Shown here in pieces: positions 31,559-40,546 of a stretch of 64,000 nucleotides of DNA (position 1 is its first letter; each line of letters begins with the position of its first letter). The stretch covers positions 8,561 through 72,560 of the forward strand of contig CBFHND010000015.1 of the NCBI GenBank assembly GCA_965657085.1, written 5' to 3'. A program made the translations under genes and the position numbers. The stretch comes from CBFHND01 sp965657085. GTDB taxonomy: Bacteria; Pseudomonadota; Alphaproteobacteria; Rhodobacterales; Rhodobacteraceae. The notes under the pieces were generated by a model that saw only the letters and a list, made by a program, of their open reading frames with translations, had not been told where the DNA came from and did not search any database.

Positions 31559-32143
31559 ATGACCGACCTGCGCGCGAAGATCCAAGGCTGCACCCTCTGC
31601 GCGGACCGCTTTGCGGCCACCGCCACATCGCACAGACCCCGCCCGGTGGTCTGGTTCCAACCCGGCACTCGCATCCTGATCGCGGGGCAGGCGCCCGGTG
31701 CACGCGTGCATGCCTCGGGCAAACCCTTTGATGATCCATCGGGTGACAGGTTGCGCGCATGGATGGGGATCGACAGCGACACGTTCTACGATCGCGCGCG
31801 CATTTCGATCCTGCCGATGGCCTTCTGTTTTCCCGGCTACAACACGCAAGGCGCAGACTTGCCGCCGCCGCCGATTTGCCACCGCACATGGCGCAAACCC
31901 GCTCTGGAGCACGCAGGACCACAGCCGCTGACCCTGCTGGTGGGCGGCTATGCGCAAAAATGGCACCTTGCTACCAAGGTCGGCGTCACCGATACGGTGC
32001 GTGACTGGCGCAGCCACGCACCGGCTGTCTTCGCGCTGCCGCACCCCTCCTGGCGCAACACTGCGTGGCTGCGGAAAAATCCGTGGTTCGATGCCGAACT
32101 GGTGCCTGCGCTGCGCCATGCCGTACAAGAGGCCCTGACATGA
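31559..32143 (+). CDS. Uracil-DNA glycosylase-family protein
   Basis: The ATG at 31559 gives 194 residues. The N-terminus has CTLC as part of a cysteine cluster, followed by the family's active-site loop ILIAGQAPGARVHASGKPFDDPSGDRLRAWMG and the late ALPHPSWRNTAWL motif, where HPS is characteristic of UDG-superfamily enzymes. It resembles the family 4/5-like YqfB/UDG-like group found in proteobacteria; repair of deaminated bases is likely but substrate range is unknown. The stop overlaps the next start by 4 bases (ATGA). Confidence 0.82.
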   Translation: MTDLRAKIQGCTLCADRFAATATSHRPRPVVWFQPGTRILIAGQAPGARVHASGKPFDDPSGDRLRAWMGIDSDTFYDRARISILPMAFCFPGYNTQGADLPPPPICHRTWRKPALEHAGPQPLTLLVGGYAQKWHLATKVGVTDTVRDWRSHAPAVFALPHPSWRNTAWLRKNPWFDAELVPALRHAVQEALT

Positions 32144-32928
32144 CAGAACACACGCCCCTCGACGCAGCGCACGCGGCGATGACGTCCAACCCCGATGATG
32201 ACGCCGCGCGGTTGCAATTCTACGACCGGTTGGCGCAGAGCGAACTGTTCCTGCTGCTCGAAGACGAGGCCGCAGGCGACCAGATCACCCCGCGCCTGAT
32301 CGAAGAGGGTGGCCAAAGCTTTGTGCTGGCCTTTGACCGGCAGGACCGCCTGTCGACATTTGCGGCGACCACCGCGGCGCATGTGGCGCTGTCGGGGCGC
32401 GCCGCGGCAACGATGCTGGCGCCTGCGGGCCTCGGACTTGCGCTCAACATCGACGTGGCCCCTTCGGCGATCCTGCTGCCCCCGAGTGCAATGCAATGGC
32501 TGGATGAAACATTGGCCCAGACACCGCAGGCAGACACGGGCCGCATCGCGGCCCTCGGCCCACCCCAAGGCCTGCCCGAAGCGCTTTTGACCGCGCTCGA
32601 TGCGCGCCTTGCAACGGCCACCGGGTTGGCCCGCTACGCAGGGCTGGTGCACGTTCAGTACGAAAACGGCACCCGTGGCCACCTGCTTGGATTTGTCGGT
32701 GCGCTGCCGGAAGCGCATTCCGCCCTCACTCAGGCCGCATCCGAGGCGTTGACCTTTTCCGGCATCGAAGCGGGTGCCATGGACGTGGCGTTTTTCGATG
32801 CCGACACGTCCATGGCCCAGCGTCTTGCGACCACCGGTCTGCGGTTCGATCTGCCGCAGCCCGAAACCCTGCGTGCGGTACGCCCGGCACCGGGGTCGGA
32901 CCCTGAAAAGCCACCGATCCTCAAATAG
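32140..32928 (+). CDS. SseB-family protein
   Basis: The ATG at 32140 overlaps the glycosylase stop and gives 262 residues. The N-terminal SseB domain is recognisable from YDRLAQSELFLLLE, FVLAFDRQDRLSTFA and ALNIDVAPSAILLPPSAMQWL. A C-terminal SseB-like extension has GLVHVQYENGTRGHLLGFVGA and AFFDADTSMAQRLATTGLRFDLP. The family is soluble and poorly understood (named for an enhancer of serine sensitivity). Presumably it is co-transcribed with the glycosylase gene. Confidence 0.78.
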   Translation: MTEHTPLDAAHAAMTSNPDDDAARLQFYDRLAQSELFLLLEDEAAGDQITPRLIEEGGQSFVLAFDRQDRLSTFAATTAAHVALSGRAAATMLAPAGLGLALNIDVAPSAILLPPSAMQWLDETLAQTPQADTGRIAALGPPQGLPEALLTALDARLATATGLARYAGLVHVQYENGTRGHLLGFVGALPEAHSALTQAASEALTFSGIEAGAMDVAFFDADTSMAQRLATTGLRFDLPQPETLRAVRPAPGSDPEKPPILK

Positions 32929-33041
32929 CCTTTTAAGCGCGCCTTGAAACGCCTGTCACAACCGCGCGAGCGGGGGTGCTATCGCGCGCATCACACCATA
33001 GTCTTGGGACCAGCAGATATGGAAACAAAGGGTCCTTCGCC

Positions 33042-33512
33042 ATGTCCGATACGCCTCTGATAACCCGACGCCGCCTTTTCGTGGCGGGCGGTGCCGCCGC
33101 CGTTGTGGGCGCGGGTGCCTTTGCGGCCACTTGGTTCAACGTCACGGCGCAGGCCGCCCCCGGTACTTTGACCCCGCAGGACGCGCATAGGGCCGCCGCC
33201 GAAGGGCGCATTCTGCTGATCGACATTCGCCGCCCCGACGAATGGACGCGCACAGGCTTGGGGGAAGGGGCCATGCCGCTCGACATGCGCCGCCCGGATT
33301 TCACCGACGCGCTGACGGTCATTGCCGACAACGACACCGCGCGCCCCATCGCGCTGATCTGTGCGCGGGGGGTGCGTTCGCGTCGCCTGACCGCGCGTCT
33401 GACGGCTGCGGGGTTCACCAATATCATCGACATTCCCGAGGGGATGCTCGGATCAGGCGCGGGGCCGGGATGGCTGAAACGCGCCTTGCCCACCGTGACC
33501 TATCAGGGATGA
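33042..33512 (+). CDS. Exported rhodanese-domain protein
   Basis: The ATG at 33042 gives 156 residues. The N-terminus ITRRRLFVAGG followed by a hydrophobic stretch is Tat-signal-like. The mature part is a rhodanese domain with LLIDIRRPDEWTRTGLGEGAMPLD and the active-site loop ICARGVRSRRL, with the catalytic cysteine at C107. It probably transfers sulfane sulfur in the periplasm. The stop overlaps the start of the next gene, an esterase. Confidence 0.8.
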   Translation: MSDTPLITRRRLFVAGGAAAVVGAGAFAATWFNVTAQAAPGTLTPQDAHRAAAEGRILLIDIRRPDEWTRTGLGEGAMPLDMRRPDFTDALTVIADNDTARPIALICARGVRSRRLTARLTAAGFTNIIDIPEGMLGSGAGPGWLKRALPTVTYQG

Positions 33513-34357
33513 CATCCATGACACTCTTGCTCCGCGCCGCCGCCGCATTGGCCCTTCTGTGTGCCGCAACAACGGCGCAGGCCGGATGTGCCGACGCGCC
33601 TGACGCCTGCATGATCGAGGGTGGTAGCTACCACATCAGCCTGCCTGAAGGGCCGGCCAGGGGTACAATCATGTTTCTGCATGGCTGGGGCGGCAATGGT
33701 ATGGGCACGCTTAACAACCGACGCTGGGTGCCGCAGGCACTGGCACGCGGTTACGCCGTCATCGCACCCGACGGCATGCCCCGCGAAGGGCGAAATGGTC
33801 GGCGCTGGTTCTTTCACCCCGACTGGCCGCAAGGGCGCGACGACGTGGCCTTTTTGCAAGCGGTGCGCGACGATGCCGCGACCCGCTTTGGACTTGATCC
33901 CGCAGCCATGGCGCTGGGCGGCTTTTCCATCGGCGGATCGATGACCCACTATACTGCCTGCGCACAACCGCTGGCCTTTGCCGCCTTCTTGCCGGTGGGG
34001 GGTGCGTTCTGGCGCAGTCATCCGACCGATTGCGCGGGCCCTGTGCGTCTTTTGCATACGCACGGCTGGTCTGACACAACTGTGCCTCTCGAAGGTCGGG
34101 TGGTGCGGGGCGAAGACGTCAACGACCCGTCCGCCTTTGTGCAGGGGGATGTGTTTTATGCAATGAGCCTGTGGCGTGAAACCAATGATTGCGTGCAACT
34201 GCGCGCTGACCGCTTTGTCACCCAAGGCCCTTTCATGCGCCGCGCCTGGGACCGCTGCGCACCGGAAACCGCCCTTGAGCTGGCGCTTTTTCCGGGTGGA
34301 CATACGGTGCCACAGGGCTGGGGCGACATGATGATCGACTGGCTCGAAAACCTTTAG
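33509..34357 (+). CDS. Secreted PHB-depolymerase-like esterase (LpqC family)
   Basis: I take the ATG at 33509, overlapping the rhodanese stop (ATGA); the next in-frame ATG is 33518. The 282-residue protein has a signal peptide (hydrophobic up to TTAQA) and an alpha/beta-hydrolase fold with oxyanion segment FLHGWGGNG, nucleophile elbow GGFSIGGS (S140), an aspartate in HGWSDTTVP and histidine in FPGGHTVPQGW. The arrangement matches poly(3-hydroxyalkanoate) depolymerase/feruloyl-esterase-like enzymes. The actual ester substrate is unknown. It converges on opgH with a 12-bp gap. Confidence 0.82.
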   Translation: MTSMTLLLRAAAALALLCAATTAQAGCADAPDACMIEGGSYHISLPEGPARGTIMFLHGWGGNGMGTLNNRRWVPQALARGYAVIAPDGMPREGRNGRRWFFHPDWPQGRDDVAFLQAVRDDAATRFGLDPAAMALGGFSIGGSMTHYTACAQPLAFAAFLPVGGAFWRSHPTDCAGPVRLLHTHGWSDTTVPLEGRVVRGEDVNDPSAFVQGDVFYAMSLWRETNDCVQLRADRFVTQGPFMRRAWDRCAPETALELALFPGGHTVPQGWGDMMIDWLENL

Positions 34358-34369
34358 GCCTTGCCGGCC

Positions 34370-36223
34370 TCATTCGGCGGCGACGGGCGACGTGCCTTCG
34401 ATGTCGCGGCGCAGGGCTGCGCGTTCGGCCCGTGCGCGGGCGACGATGGCCGGTTCGCGCAGGGTCAGGGGGCTGTCCATGCGCATCGCCGCCGGGGCCG
34501 CGCGCATCAGGTTCACACCGCTGAGCCGTGACAGCGGCACCGCCAGCACCAGCGACGCCACGATGGGCAAAAGCCACAACGATACCAGACCCGACAGCAG
34601 CCCTACGCCCAGCGCAAGGCCCAGAACCGTTTCAACCCAATGAAAGGCCAGCAACGTGCGCCACCCATGCTGGCGCGCCTCGCGGCGTTGCGGGGTCCAT
34701 CCGTCCGAGCGCAGAAAGGCCGCGCGCAGGACGGCGCGGGTCTGCTGGATCATCAGGATCGGGGCATAGGCCACGGACAGGGCCACCTCGGTCAGAAAGG
34801 CCCCCAGAAAGGCCCGCCGCCCGCCAAAGAGGCGCACGGCCCCCGCACGCGACGCGATCAAGACGGCGCTCACGACCTTGGGCAGCAGCAACATCGCGTA
34901 CATGATGCCGAGGAACACGGCGCTGTCGATATGGCTCATCGCCGGGGGCCAGTTCGGGAACAGCGGATTGGCTTCGTTGAAATAGGCGATCACGTTGGTT
35001 TCCGCGTCCTTGCCCAGAAGCGACCAGACCACCAGCAACACGAACCACGCCGGGCTCATCAGGTATGCGGCAGCGCCCTGAAACAGGTGAAAGCGGCTGA
35101 TCGGGTGCAGGCCGCGCGTGGCCAGCAGGCGCAGGTGTTGCAGGTTGCCCCGGCACCACCGCCTGTCGCGCAGCACATAGTCGATCAGGGTGCCGGGTGT
35201 TTCCTCGAAACTGCCGGTGACGCGGGGCAGGAAGCGCACCCGCCACCCGGCCCGCCGCAACAGCGACGCCTCGACGAAATCATGGCTCAGGATCAGATCG
35301 CGCCCGCCCAGGTGCGGCAGCCCCGCGGCACTGGCAAAGGCATCGACCCGGATGATGGCATTGTGGCCCCAGTAGTTGCCTTCGGCCTGAGCCCATTGCG
35401 CCAGACCCTCGGCCAGAAGCCAGCCATAGGCCACGTTGGAAAACTGCTGAATCCGGGCAAAGACGGTCTCGGCGCCGATCAGTTGCGGAAAAGACTGGAT
35501 CAGGCCTGCCTGCGGATCGGCTGCCATCTCGTCACACAGGCGCTGGATCGCGCGGCCTGTCATCAGGCTGTCGGCATCCAGTACCACCATCGCATCATGG
35601 GCCGCCCCCCAGCCTGTGATCCAGTCGGCCAGATTGCCCACCTTCCGGTCCACGTTGCTGTGCCGCCGCCGGTAGTGCACCGAGATGCCCTCGGGCGCGC
35701 GTGCCACAAGCGCATCAAAGGCCTGTGCCTCCTGCGCGGCCACGGCGTCGTCGCGCGTGTCGCTGAGCACAAAAAGGGTAAAGCGGTGGTTGGCCTTGCG
35801 CGCGCTCAGATCGTCCAGCATCGCGGCGGCATTGCCGAAGACATCCCAAGGCACTTCGTTGTAGATCGGGATCAACAGCGCCACGTTCAAGGCATTGCCC
35901 GAAGGGGCAAGGTTGGCCCCGCGCCGTCCGGCAAGGCCCACGCCCACGGTGCTGACGGCAAGGGTGACCCAGACGAAGGTCATGCCGATCATCGCCAGCA
36001 ACGCCCATTCCATCACCGACATGCCCGATTGTTTCAGCACGCCGTGCAGGCCCCAGATCAACAGGCCCGTCACAACCAACGCAGGCACGAACACGGCCAA
36101 GCGCCACAGGGTCGCAACCGACGCCTGCGCCCGCGCCCGCGGCCCGCGCGTGAAATCCTGCACCGGCATCGCCAAAGGCGCGCGCGGGGGCATATGTGGG
36201 AAGGCGTCGCTCACGCGGTCCAC
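34370..36223 (-). CDS. opgH: Osmoregulated periplasmic glucan glucosyltransferase OpgH/MdoH
   Basis: This 617-residue inner-membrane family 2 glycosyltransferase uses UDP-glucose to build the glucan backbone. Visible catalytic elements are LDADSLMTG, the base-containing SHDFVEASLLRRAGW and the acceptor motif DRRWCRGN (the (Q/R)xxRW region). About two N-terminal and five to six C-terminal membrane helices frame the cytosolic catalytic domain. It is shorter than the 850-residue E. coli enzyme, as usual in alphaproteobacteria. The start overlaps the opgG end by 13 bases; it is the last gene of opgC-opgG-opgH. Confidence 0.93.
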   Translation of the reverse strand: MDRVSDAFPHMPPRAPLAMPVQDFTRGPRARAQASVATLWRLAVFVPALVVTGLLIWGLHGVLKQSGMSVMEWALLAMIGMTFVWVTLAVSTVGVGLAGRRGANLAPSGNALNVALLIPIYNEVPWDVFGNAAAMLDDLSARKANHRFTLFVLSDTRDDAVAAQEAQAFDALVARAPEGISVHYRRRHSNVDRKVGNLADWITGWGAAHDAMVVLDADSLMTGRAIQRLCDEMAADPQAGLIQSFPQLIGAETVFARIQQFSNVAYGWLLAEGLAQWAQAEGNYWGHNAIIRVDAFASAAGLPHLGGRDLILSHDFVEASLLRRAGWRVRFLPRVTGSFEETPGTLIDYVLRDRRWCRGNLQHLRLLATRGLHPISRFHLFQGAAAYLMSPAWFVLLVVWSLLGKDAETNVIAYFNEANPLFPNWPPAMSHIDSAVFLGIMYAMLLLPKVVSAVLIASRAGAVRLFGGRRAFLGAFLTEVALSVAYAPILMIQQTRAVLRAAFLRSDGWTPQRREARQHGWRTLLAFHWVETVLGLALGVGLLSGLVSLWLLPIVASLVLAVPLSRLSGVNLMRAAPAAMRMDSPLTLREPAIVARARAERAALRRDIEGTSPVAAE

Positions 36224-37728
36224 CGGAACAGCCAGACCTCGGACAGCGGCGCGCCGTCCAGCCGCAATTGCGCCCGAAACTCGGCCAGCGTCGCCTCGCC
36301 GGGATAAAAGGTAAAGGCAAGACGGGGGCCGCCAGTGTCGGGATTGCGTTGCACCACGCCTTCGCTGACCTCGCCTGCGCTGGTGCGCACGATCTTGGTC
36401 AGTGTGCCAAGGTCCTGCGGCACCCGCGCGCCGGGCGCGAAATCAATGGCAAAGACGCGCCCGCCTTCGGGCCGTCCCCCGGCGGCGGTGTTCAGCACGC
36501 GCAGCGGCATGTCCGCTTCGGGCGCAGGATCCGCACCCCAGTCCAGACGGTAGGTCATGCGGTGTTCCGCCCCTGCGGGGATATCCGCGCTGGGCCGCCA
36601 GTAGGCCACGATGTTGTCGTAGATTTCCTTGTCCGCGGGAATTTCCACCAAGGACACCGATCCCCGCCCCCAGCCTTCGCCGGGTGTCACCCACAGGCTG
36701 GGCCGCTGGTGATACAGCGCCTCGAGATCGTTGAAATCGCGGTAGTCCCGCGCGCGCTGCATCAGGCCGAAACCGCGCGGGTCCATATCGGCAAAGGCGC
36801 TGATTTGCAGCGCCTTGGGATTGGCCAGAGGCCGCCAGATCACTTCGCCCGCTCCGTTGTGAATAAGCAGCCCGTCACTGTCATGTACGCTGGGCCGGAA
36901 ATCATCGAACCGCGCGCGGTCGGTGTCGTCAAAGAGGAACATGGACGTCAGCGGTGCAATGCCCACATGTGTCAGGTCAGAGCGCGCAAAAAGCGTTGCG
37001 GCCACATCCATCCGCAGGGTCGGGCCATGCGCGATGTTGAACCGGTAGACGCCTGTCACCGACGGGCTGTCGAGCAAGGCGTGCAGGACAACGGACCCTG
37101 CGTCCGGTTCCGGCCGCTCCAGCCAGAAGCCCACGAAATCGGGAAATTCCTCGCCCATGGGATCGCCGGTTTTCAACGCCAGCCCCCGTGCGCTCAGGCC
37201 GTAAATCTCGCCCGTGCCGATGCCCCGGAAATAGCTGGCGCCCTGAAACACCGCGTATTCCTGAAAGACGCCGGGTTGTTCGATCTCGGCCCGCAGGCGC
37301 AGGCCGGAATAGCCCAGCGTGTCATCCATGGGCAGATCGGGAAATTGGTCGGTGGTGTCGAACACACCCATGTCGAACTGCAAGGGGCGCGCCATGCCGT
37401 CCGCAACTTCGTACATCTCGACGCCTTGCGGAAAGTAGAGGCCGGGCGGAAACACATCGACGCGCTGTGGTGTGTCCGTGTCTTGCCAAAGCGCATTGCG
37501 GCTGTCGAACCAGATCTTGCGGTACTGGTCATAGGTCAGGTCCCGCCAGGGTGCGGGGATCATCGGGCGTGGCGCATAGGGGTTTGCGGCCATCGCGCGC
37601 GCCCGTGCCTCGAGTTCCGTGGGATCAAAGGGTGCGGGCGCACCCACTTGCATCCCCGGCTCTTCGGCCCAGACGGGCGCGGCGGCGGCCATGCCCAACA
37701 GGGCCATGAAACTGCGACGATCCATCAT
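36211..37728 (-). CDS. opgG: Periplasmic glucan biosynthesis protein OpgG/OpgD family
   Basis: The start MMDRRSFMALLG at 37728 overlaps the opgC stop by 4 bases and gives 505 residues, the normal length; longer readings run into opgC. The mature protein contains typical MdoG/MdoD sequence such as WRDLTYDQYRKIWFD, LYHQRPSLWVTPGEGWGRGSV and EIYDNIVAYWRPSADIPAG. The twin-arginine-like RRSF at the signal start resembles OpgD (Tat-exported), not classical OpgG (Sec). These proteins shape or degrade beta-glucan backbones in the periplasm. Confidence 0.9.
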   Translation of the reverse strand: MMDRRSFMALLGMAAAAPVWAEEPGMQVGAPAPFDPTELEARARAMAANPYAPRPMIPAPWRDLTYDQYRKIWFDSRNALWQDTDTPQRVDVFPPGLYFPQGVEMYEVADGMARPLQFDMGVFDTTDQFPDLPMDDTLGYSGLRLRAEIEQPGVFQEYAVFQGASYFRGIGTGEIYGLSARGLALKTGDPMGEEFPDFVGFWLERPEPDAGSVVLHALLDSPSVTGVYRFNIAHGPTLRMDVAATLFARSDLTHVGIAPLTSMFLFDDTDRARFDDFRPSVHDSDGLLIHNGAGEVIWRPLANPKALQISAFADMDPRGFGLMQRARDYRDFNDLEALYHQRPSLWVTPGEGWGRGSVSLVEIPADKEIYDNIVAYWRPSADIPAGAEHRMTYRLDWGADPAPEADMPLRVLNTAAGGRPEGGRVFAIDFAPGARVPQDLGTLTKIVRTSAGEVSEGVVQRNPDTGGPRLAFTFYPGEATLAEFRAQLRLDGAPLSEVWLFRWTA

Positions 37729-38975
37729 TGCGCGGCTCGCTTCCATGGCTGGCCCTTGAACCAGCCCGCGCCGTACGCGGTGGCGATCAGCACGCAGGCG
37801 CCGAACAGGTTGACGAGCAATACGGTGCCGGTGTCGCGGCCCAGCATGTCCATGGAAAAGCCCATGAACCGGGCGGTGAACATGCTGACCACGAACACGG
37901 CCAGCGATTGCTGTCCGACCTTCAGGATAATTGCCAGCGTCCGCTGCCAGGCGCGCGCCAAGGCACCCGTGCCATGCGCCAAGAGCCGCGCGCCCTTGTC
38001 GCCCGCGGCCACCCAGCACAGATAGGCCAGCGCCAGAAACTGCACATAGCGCAGGATGCCGAAGTCCGATTTGTCGATCAGCGGTTTGTTTGCCACCCGC
38101 CAGTCACGTGCCCATTCGAAGCCAAATTCGCGCACGCCGATGTTGCTGAGGGGGATGTTGGCCAGAACGATCACCGCCGCCAACACGATCAGCGCCATAT
38201 GCACCGGGGGTTTTGGCAGCCATCCGCGCATGAAGGCAAAACCGGTGAAAAAGATCAGCTGCCAACCGAAGGGATTGAAGAACCATGTGCGCGTGGTCCA
38301 GGGCTCTGCTGGCAAGGCCAGGTGCCATGCGCCAAGTCCCAGTGCCTGCATCAACGCATCCTGCGCCATCACCCACGTGGCAAGAACGAAGGCACCGACC
38401 AGCCACAGGTTCACCCGCGCCAGCGCCATCAGCACCGGCATGAACAGCAAGACCACCATATACATCGGCAGGATGTCGAAATAATTCGGCACATAGCGCA
38501 GGGTCATGAACGACAGCAGGATGTCCGGGTTCGTCCACTTTTCGGACTGCACGAAGATCGGCCAGAGGTTCAGTTGCCCCCAGTAGTTGCGCGTGGTCAT
38601 GTCCAGATCGGTCAGGAAAACGGTCAGCGCCAGCGTGGCAAAGAAAAGGCCCACGTGCGCCCAATAGACCTGCCAGACGCGGAAGCCCACGCGGGCGGTG
38701 CCCAAGCGCCAGCCCACGGTGTCAAAGCCACGCCCAAAGGCGATGGCGCTGGCCATGCCGCTGCAAAAGACGAAGATTTCCGTGGCGTCCGAAAACCCCC
38801 AGCGCGCGGGGATCCAACTGGTCAGGAAATTGCCGGGCGTGTGCGCGATCAGGATGATGAACATCGCAATGCCCCGAAAGAAATCCAGCCGCAGGTCGCG
38901 CACGCGTGGCGCGGCGGTGGCTGTTGGTATGGCCTGCGCCGTGGGCGCGGCTTGGGTGGGGTCGGCGAACGTCAT
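37725..38975 (-). CDS. opgC: OpgC acyltransferase-like membrane protein
   Basis: The 416-residue protein has about ten membrane helices. The N-terminal RDLRLDFFRGIAMFIILIAHTPGN and the following WGFSDATEIFVFCSGMASA are typical of OpgC, which succinylates periplasmic glucans, and share features with acyltransferase family 3. Its position at the head of opgC-opgG-opgH supports this role. The gene is 58 bases downstream of the stop-side of the TTC38-like gene on the other side of the gap, with no clear promoter seen in that short gap. Confidence 0.88.
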   Translation of the reverse strand: MTFADPTQAAPTAQAIPTATAAPRVRDLRLDFFRGIAMFIILIAHTPGNFLTSWIPARWGFSDATEIFVFCSGMASAIAFGRGFDTVGWRLGTARVGFRVWQVYWAHVGLFFATLALTVFLTDLDMTTRNYWGQLNLWPIFVQSEKWTNPDILLSFMTLRYVPNYFDILPMYMVVLLFMPVLMALARVNLWLVGAFVLATWVMAQDALMQALGLGAWHLALPAEPWTTRTWFFNPFGWQLIFFTGFAFMRGWLPKPPVHMALIVLAAVIVLANIPLSNIGVREFGFEWARDWRVANKPLIDKSDFGILRYVQFLALAYLCWVAAGDKGARLLAHGTGALARAWQRTLAIILKVGQQSLAVFVVSMFTARFMGFSMDMLGRDTGTVLLVNLFGACVLIATAYGAGWFKGQPWKRAAQ

Positions 38976-39033
38976 GTGCGGTCTTTACTGTGAGTGTGCG
39001 GCATTGTCTTTAGCAGGCAAGGGGGCAGGGGTG

Positions 39034-40380
39034 CTATTGGGCCGGAATACGCCGGGCGCGGTCAATGCTGGCCAGCCGCGTGTCTGCAAAACGGTCATGA
39101 TTGCCTGCGCGTTGCACGATTCGTTCGCGCAGTATGGTCTCGGTGCGGTCCAGACGTCCCGCCCGGATTCCCGCATCAATGGTCATGCGTTCAAACACAT
39201 CGCGCTGGGCGTGGCTGCCGCCGATGGTCTGGAGCGTGGGCCGGGCCGCCGCAAGGTTCTGAAAGGCGCGGTCGTATTGTCCTTGGGCAAAGGCATTGAG
39301 GCCCGCCACGGCCGTCAGCCCCGGATCCGCCACACGCGCGGCCATTTCGCCTGGGCGAATGGCGTCATTGGCAAAACGGGCCACCATTTTTTCGCGGTCG
39401 TCCGCGCGGTTCGCTCCGGACAGGGCCAGCATGTAGTGCAGGTCAGCAAAGACCAGACACCCATCCTGCGCGCGCGCGGCGCTGAAATCGGCCAGCTCAT
39501 CCCAGCGGTCGCCGACATCCATGCCTTCCAGTTCAAGCCGCATCAGCAGAGAGGCCGCATTGGCGATGTCGCGGTAGTCATCGGTCTTTTCAATGCGAAT
39601 TTGGCTGTCATAGAGCGCGAGCGCAATGTCGCGTTCGCCCCGGTCCAGATGCAACAGCGCCTTGTGCCACCACACGTGGTAGCGGAAGTTGTTGCTGTGA
39701 TCCCATGCCGCAGCGTTGTCTTCGATCAGTGCGATGCCGGTGTCGGGCCGCGCGGTCATGTCATAGACATGGGCCACAGCATGCAGCCCCCAGGCATCGT
39801 CGGTCACAAGGGTCATGCCCTTCAGCCCGGTGGCTTCGGCCTGCGCATAATCCCCGGTTTCTTCCAGCGTAAAGGCGTGGCAGCCCAGCAAGTAACCTTG
39901 CATGGGGTGACCTTCATGGGCCGCCATGACCCGTTCGATCGATGCGCGCATGCCCGTCGCGTCGCCCAAAATGAAGCGGATCGCGTGGCTGACCTTGACC
40001 GAAAGCGTATCGCGCGGTTCCAGCGCAATGGCCTCTTCGATGGCGGCAATGGCCCCGGAAGGATGCCCCGACAACCAAGCGCCCAAGGCGTGCACCCAAA
40101 GCGTTTCGCGCTTGGTTCCGCCTGCGCGGGCCAGTGCGTCCTTGGCGGTGCCGTGGGCCTCCTGCGCCACGCGAACCAGCTCGCGGCGTCCCATCATCAG
40201 CGAAAAGAGCCCGCGCGCAGCGTGTCCCATCGCAAAGTCCGGCGCGCCTTCCAGCACGCGGCCCAGATGCACGGGGGTCTGTGTCCCGTGTGACAGAAAC
40301 CCGTGCACAACGCCGTTCCAGTCCTGAACCAACGCAGGATCACTCAGGCTGATCGGACAATCGCAAATATCTACGCGCAT
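39034..40380 (-). CDS. TTC38-like tetratricopeptide-repeat protein
   Basis: The start MRVDICDCPISLSDP at 40380 gives 448 residues. The protein is almost wholly helical with degenerate TPR-like repeats; recognisable family segments include LVTDDAWGLHAVAHVYDMTA, HVWWHKALLHLDRGE and YDSQIR. It resembles bacterial relatives of eukaryotic TTC38, whose function is unknown. No signal peptide is seen, so it is presumed cytoplasmic. The 166-bp upstream gap has no recognisable regulatory motif. Confidence 0.78.
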   Translation of the reverse strand: MRVDICDCPISLSDPALVQDWNGVVHGFLSHGTQTPVHLGRVLEGAPDFAMGHAARGLFSLMMGRRELVRVAQEAHGTAKDALARAGGTKRETLWVHALGAWLSGHPSGAIAAIEEAIALEPRDTLSVKVSHAIRFILGDATGMRASIERVMAAHEGHPMQGYLLGCHAFTLEETGDYAQAEATGLKGMTLVTDDAWGLHAVAHVYDMTARPDTGIALIEDNAAAWDHSNNFRYHVWWHKALLHLDRGERDIALALYDSQIRIEKTDDYRDIANAASLLMRLELEGMDVGDRWDELADFSAARAQDGCLVFADLHYMLALSGANRADDREKMVARFANDAIRPGEMAARVADPGLTAVAGLNAFAQGQYDRAFQNLAAARPTLQTIGGSHAQRDVFERMTIDAGIRAGRLDRTETILRERIVQRAGNHDRFADTRLASIDRARRIPAQ

Positions 40381-40546
40381 CAAGAGGCCACCTTTCACCG
40401 GGCTTACATCGTTGCCCACTAGATACCCTCGATTGGCGGCGCTGTACGGCCTCTACACGTATGTGTGATGGGGTCCGCCATTTCCGTGAGCGAAATGTCA
40501 GACAGATCGGCGAAAACCCGCAAATCCCCGCGAAAAAGAGGAAAAT

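Noticed and set aside
33242..33508. N-terminal extension of the esterase frame into the rhodanese gene
   Set aside because: The extension is an out-of-frame reading of the rhodanese domain; the signal peptide begins at 33509 or 33518.
34640..38025. Two very long plus-strand frames opposite opgH and opgG
   Set aside because: They show the Arg/His/Gln-rich composition of shadows, and the opposite strand carries complete family motifs.
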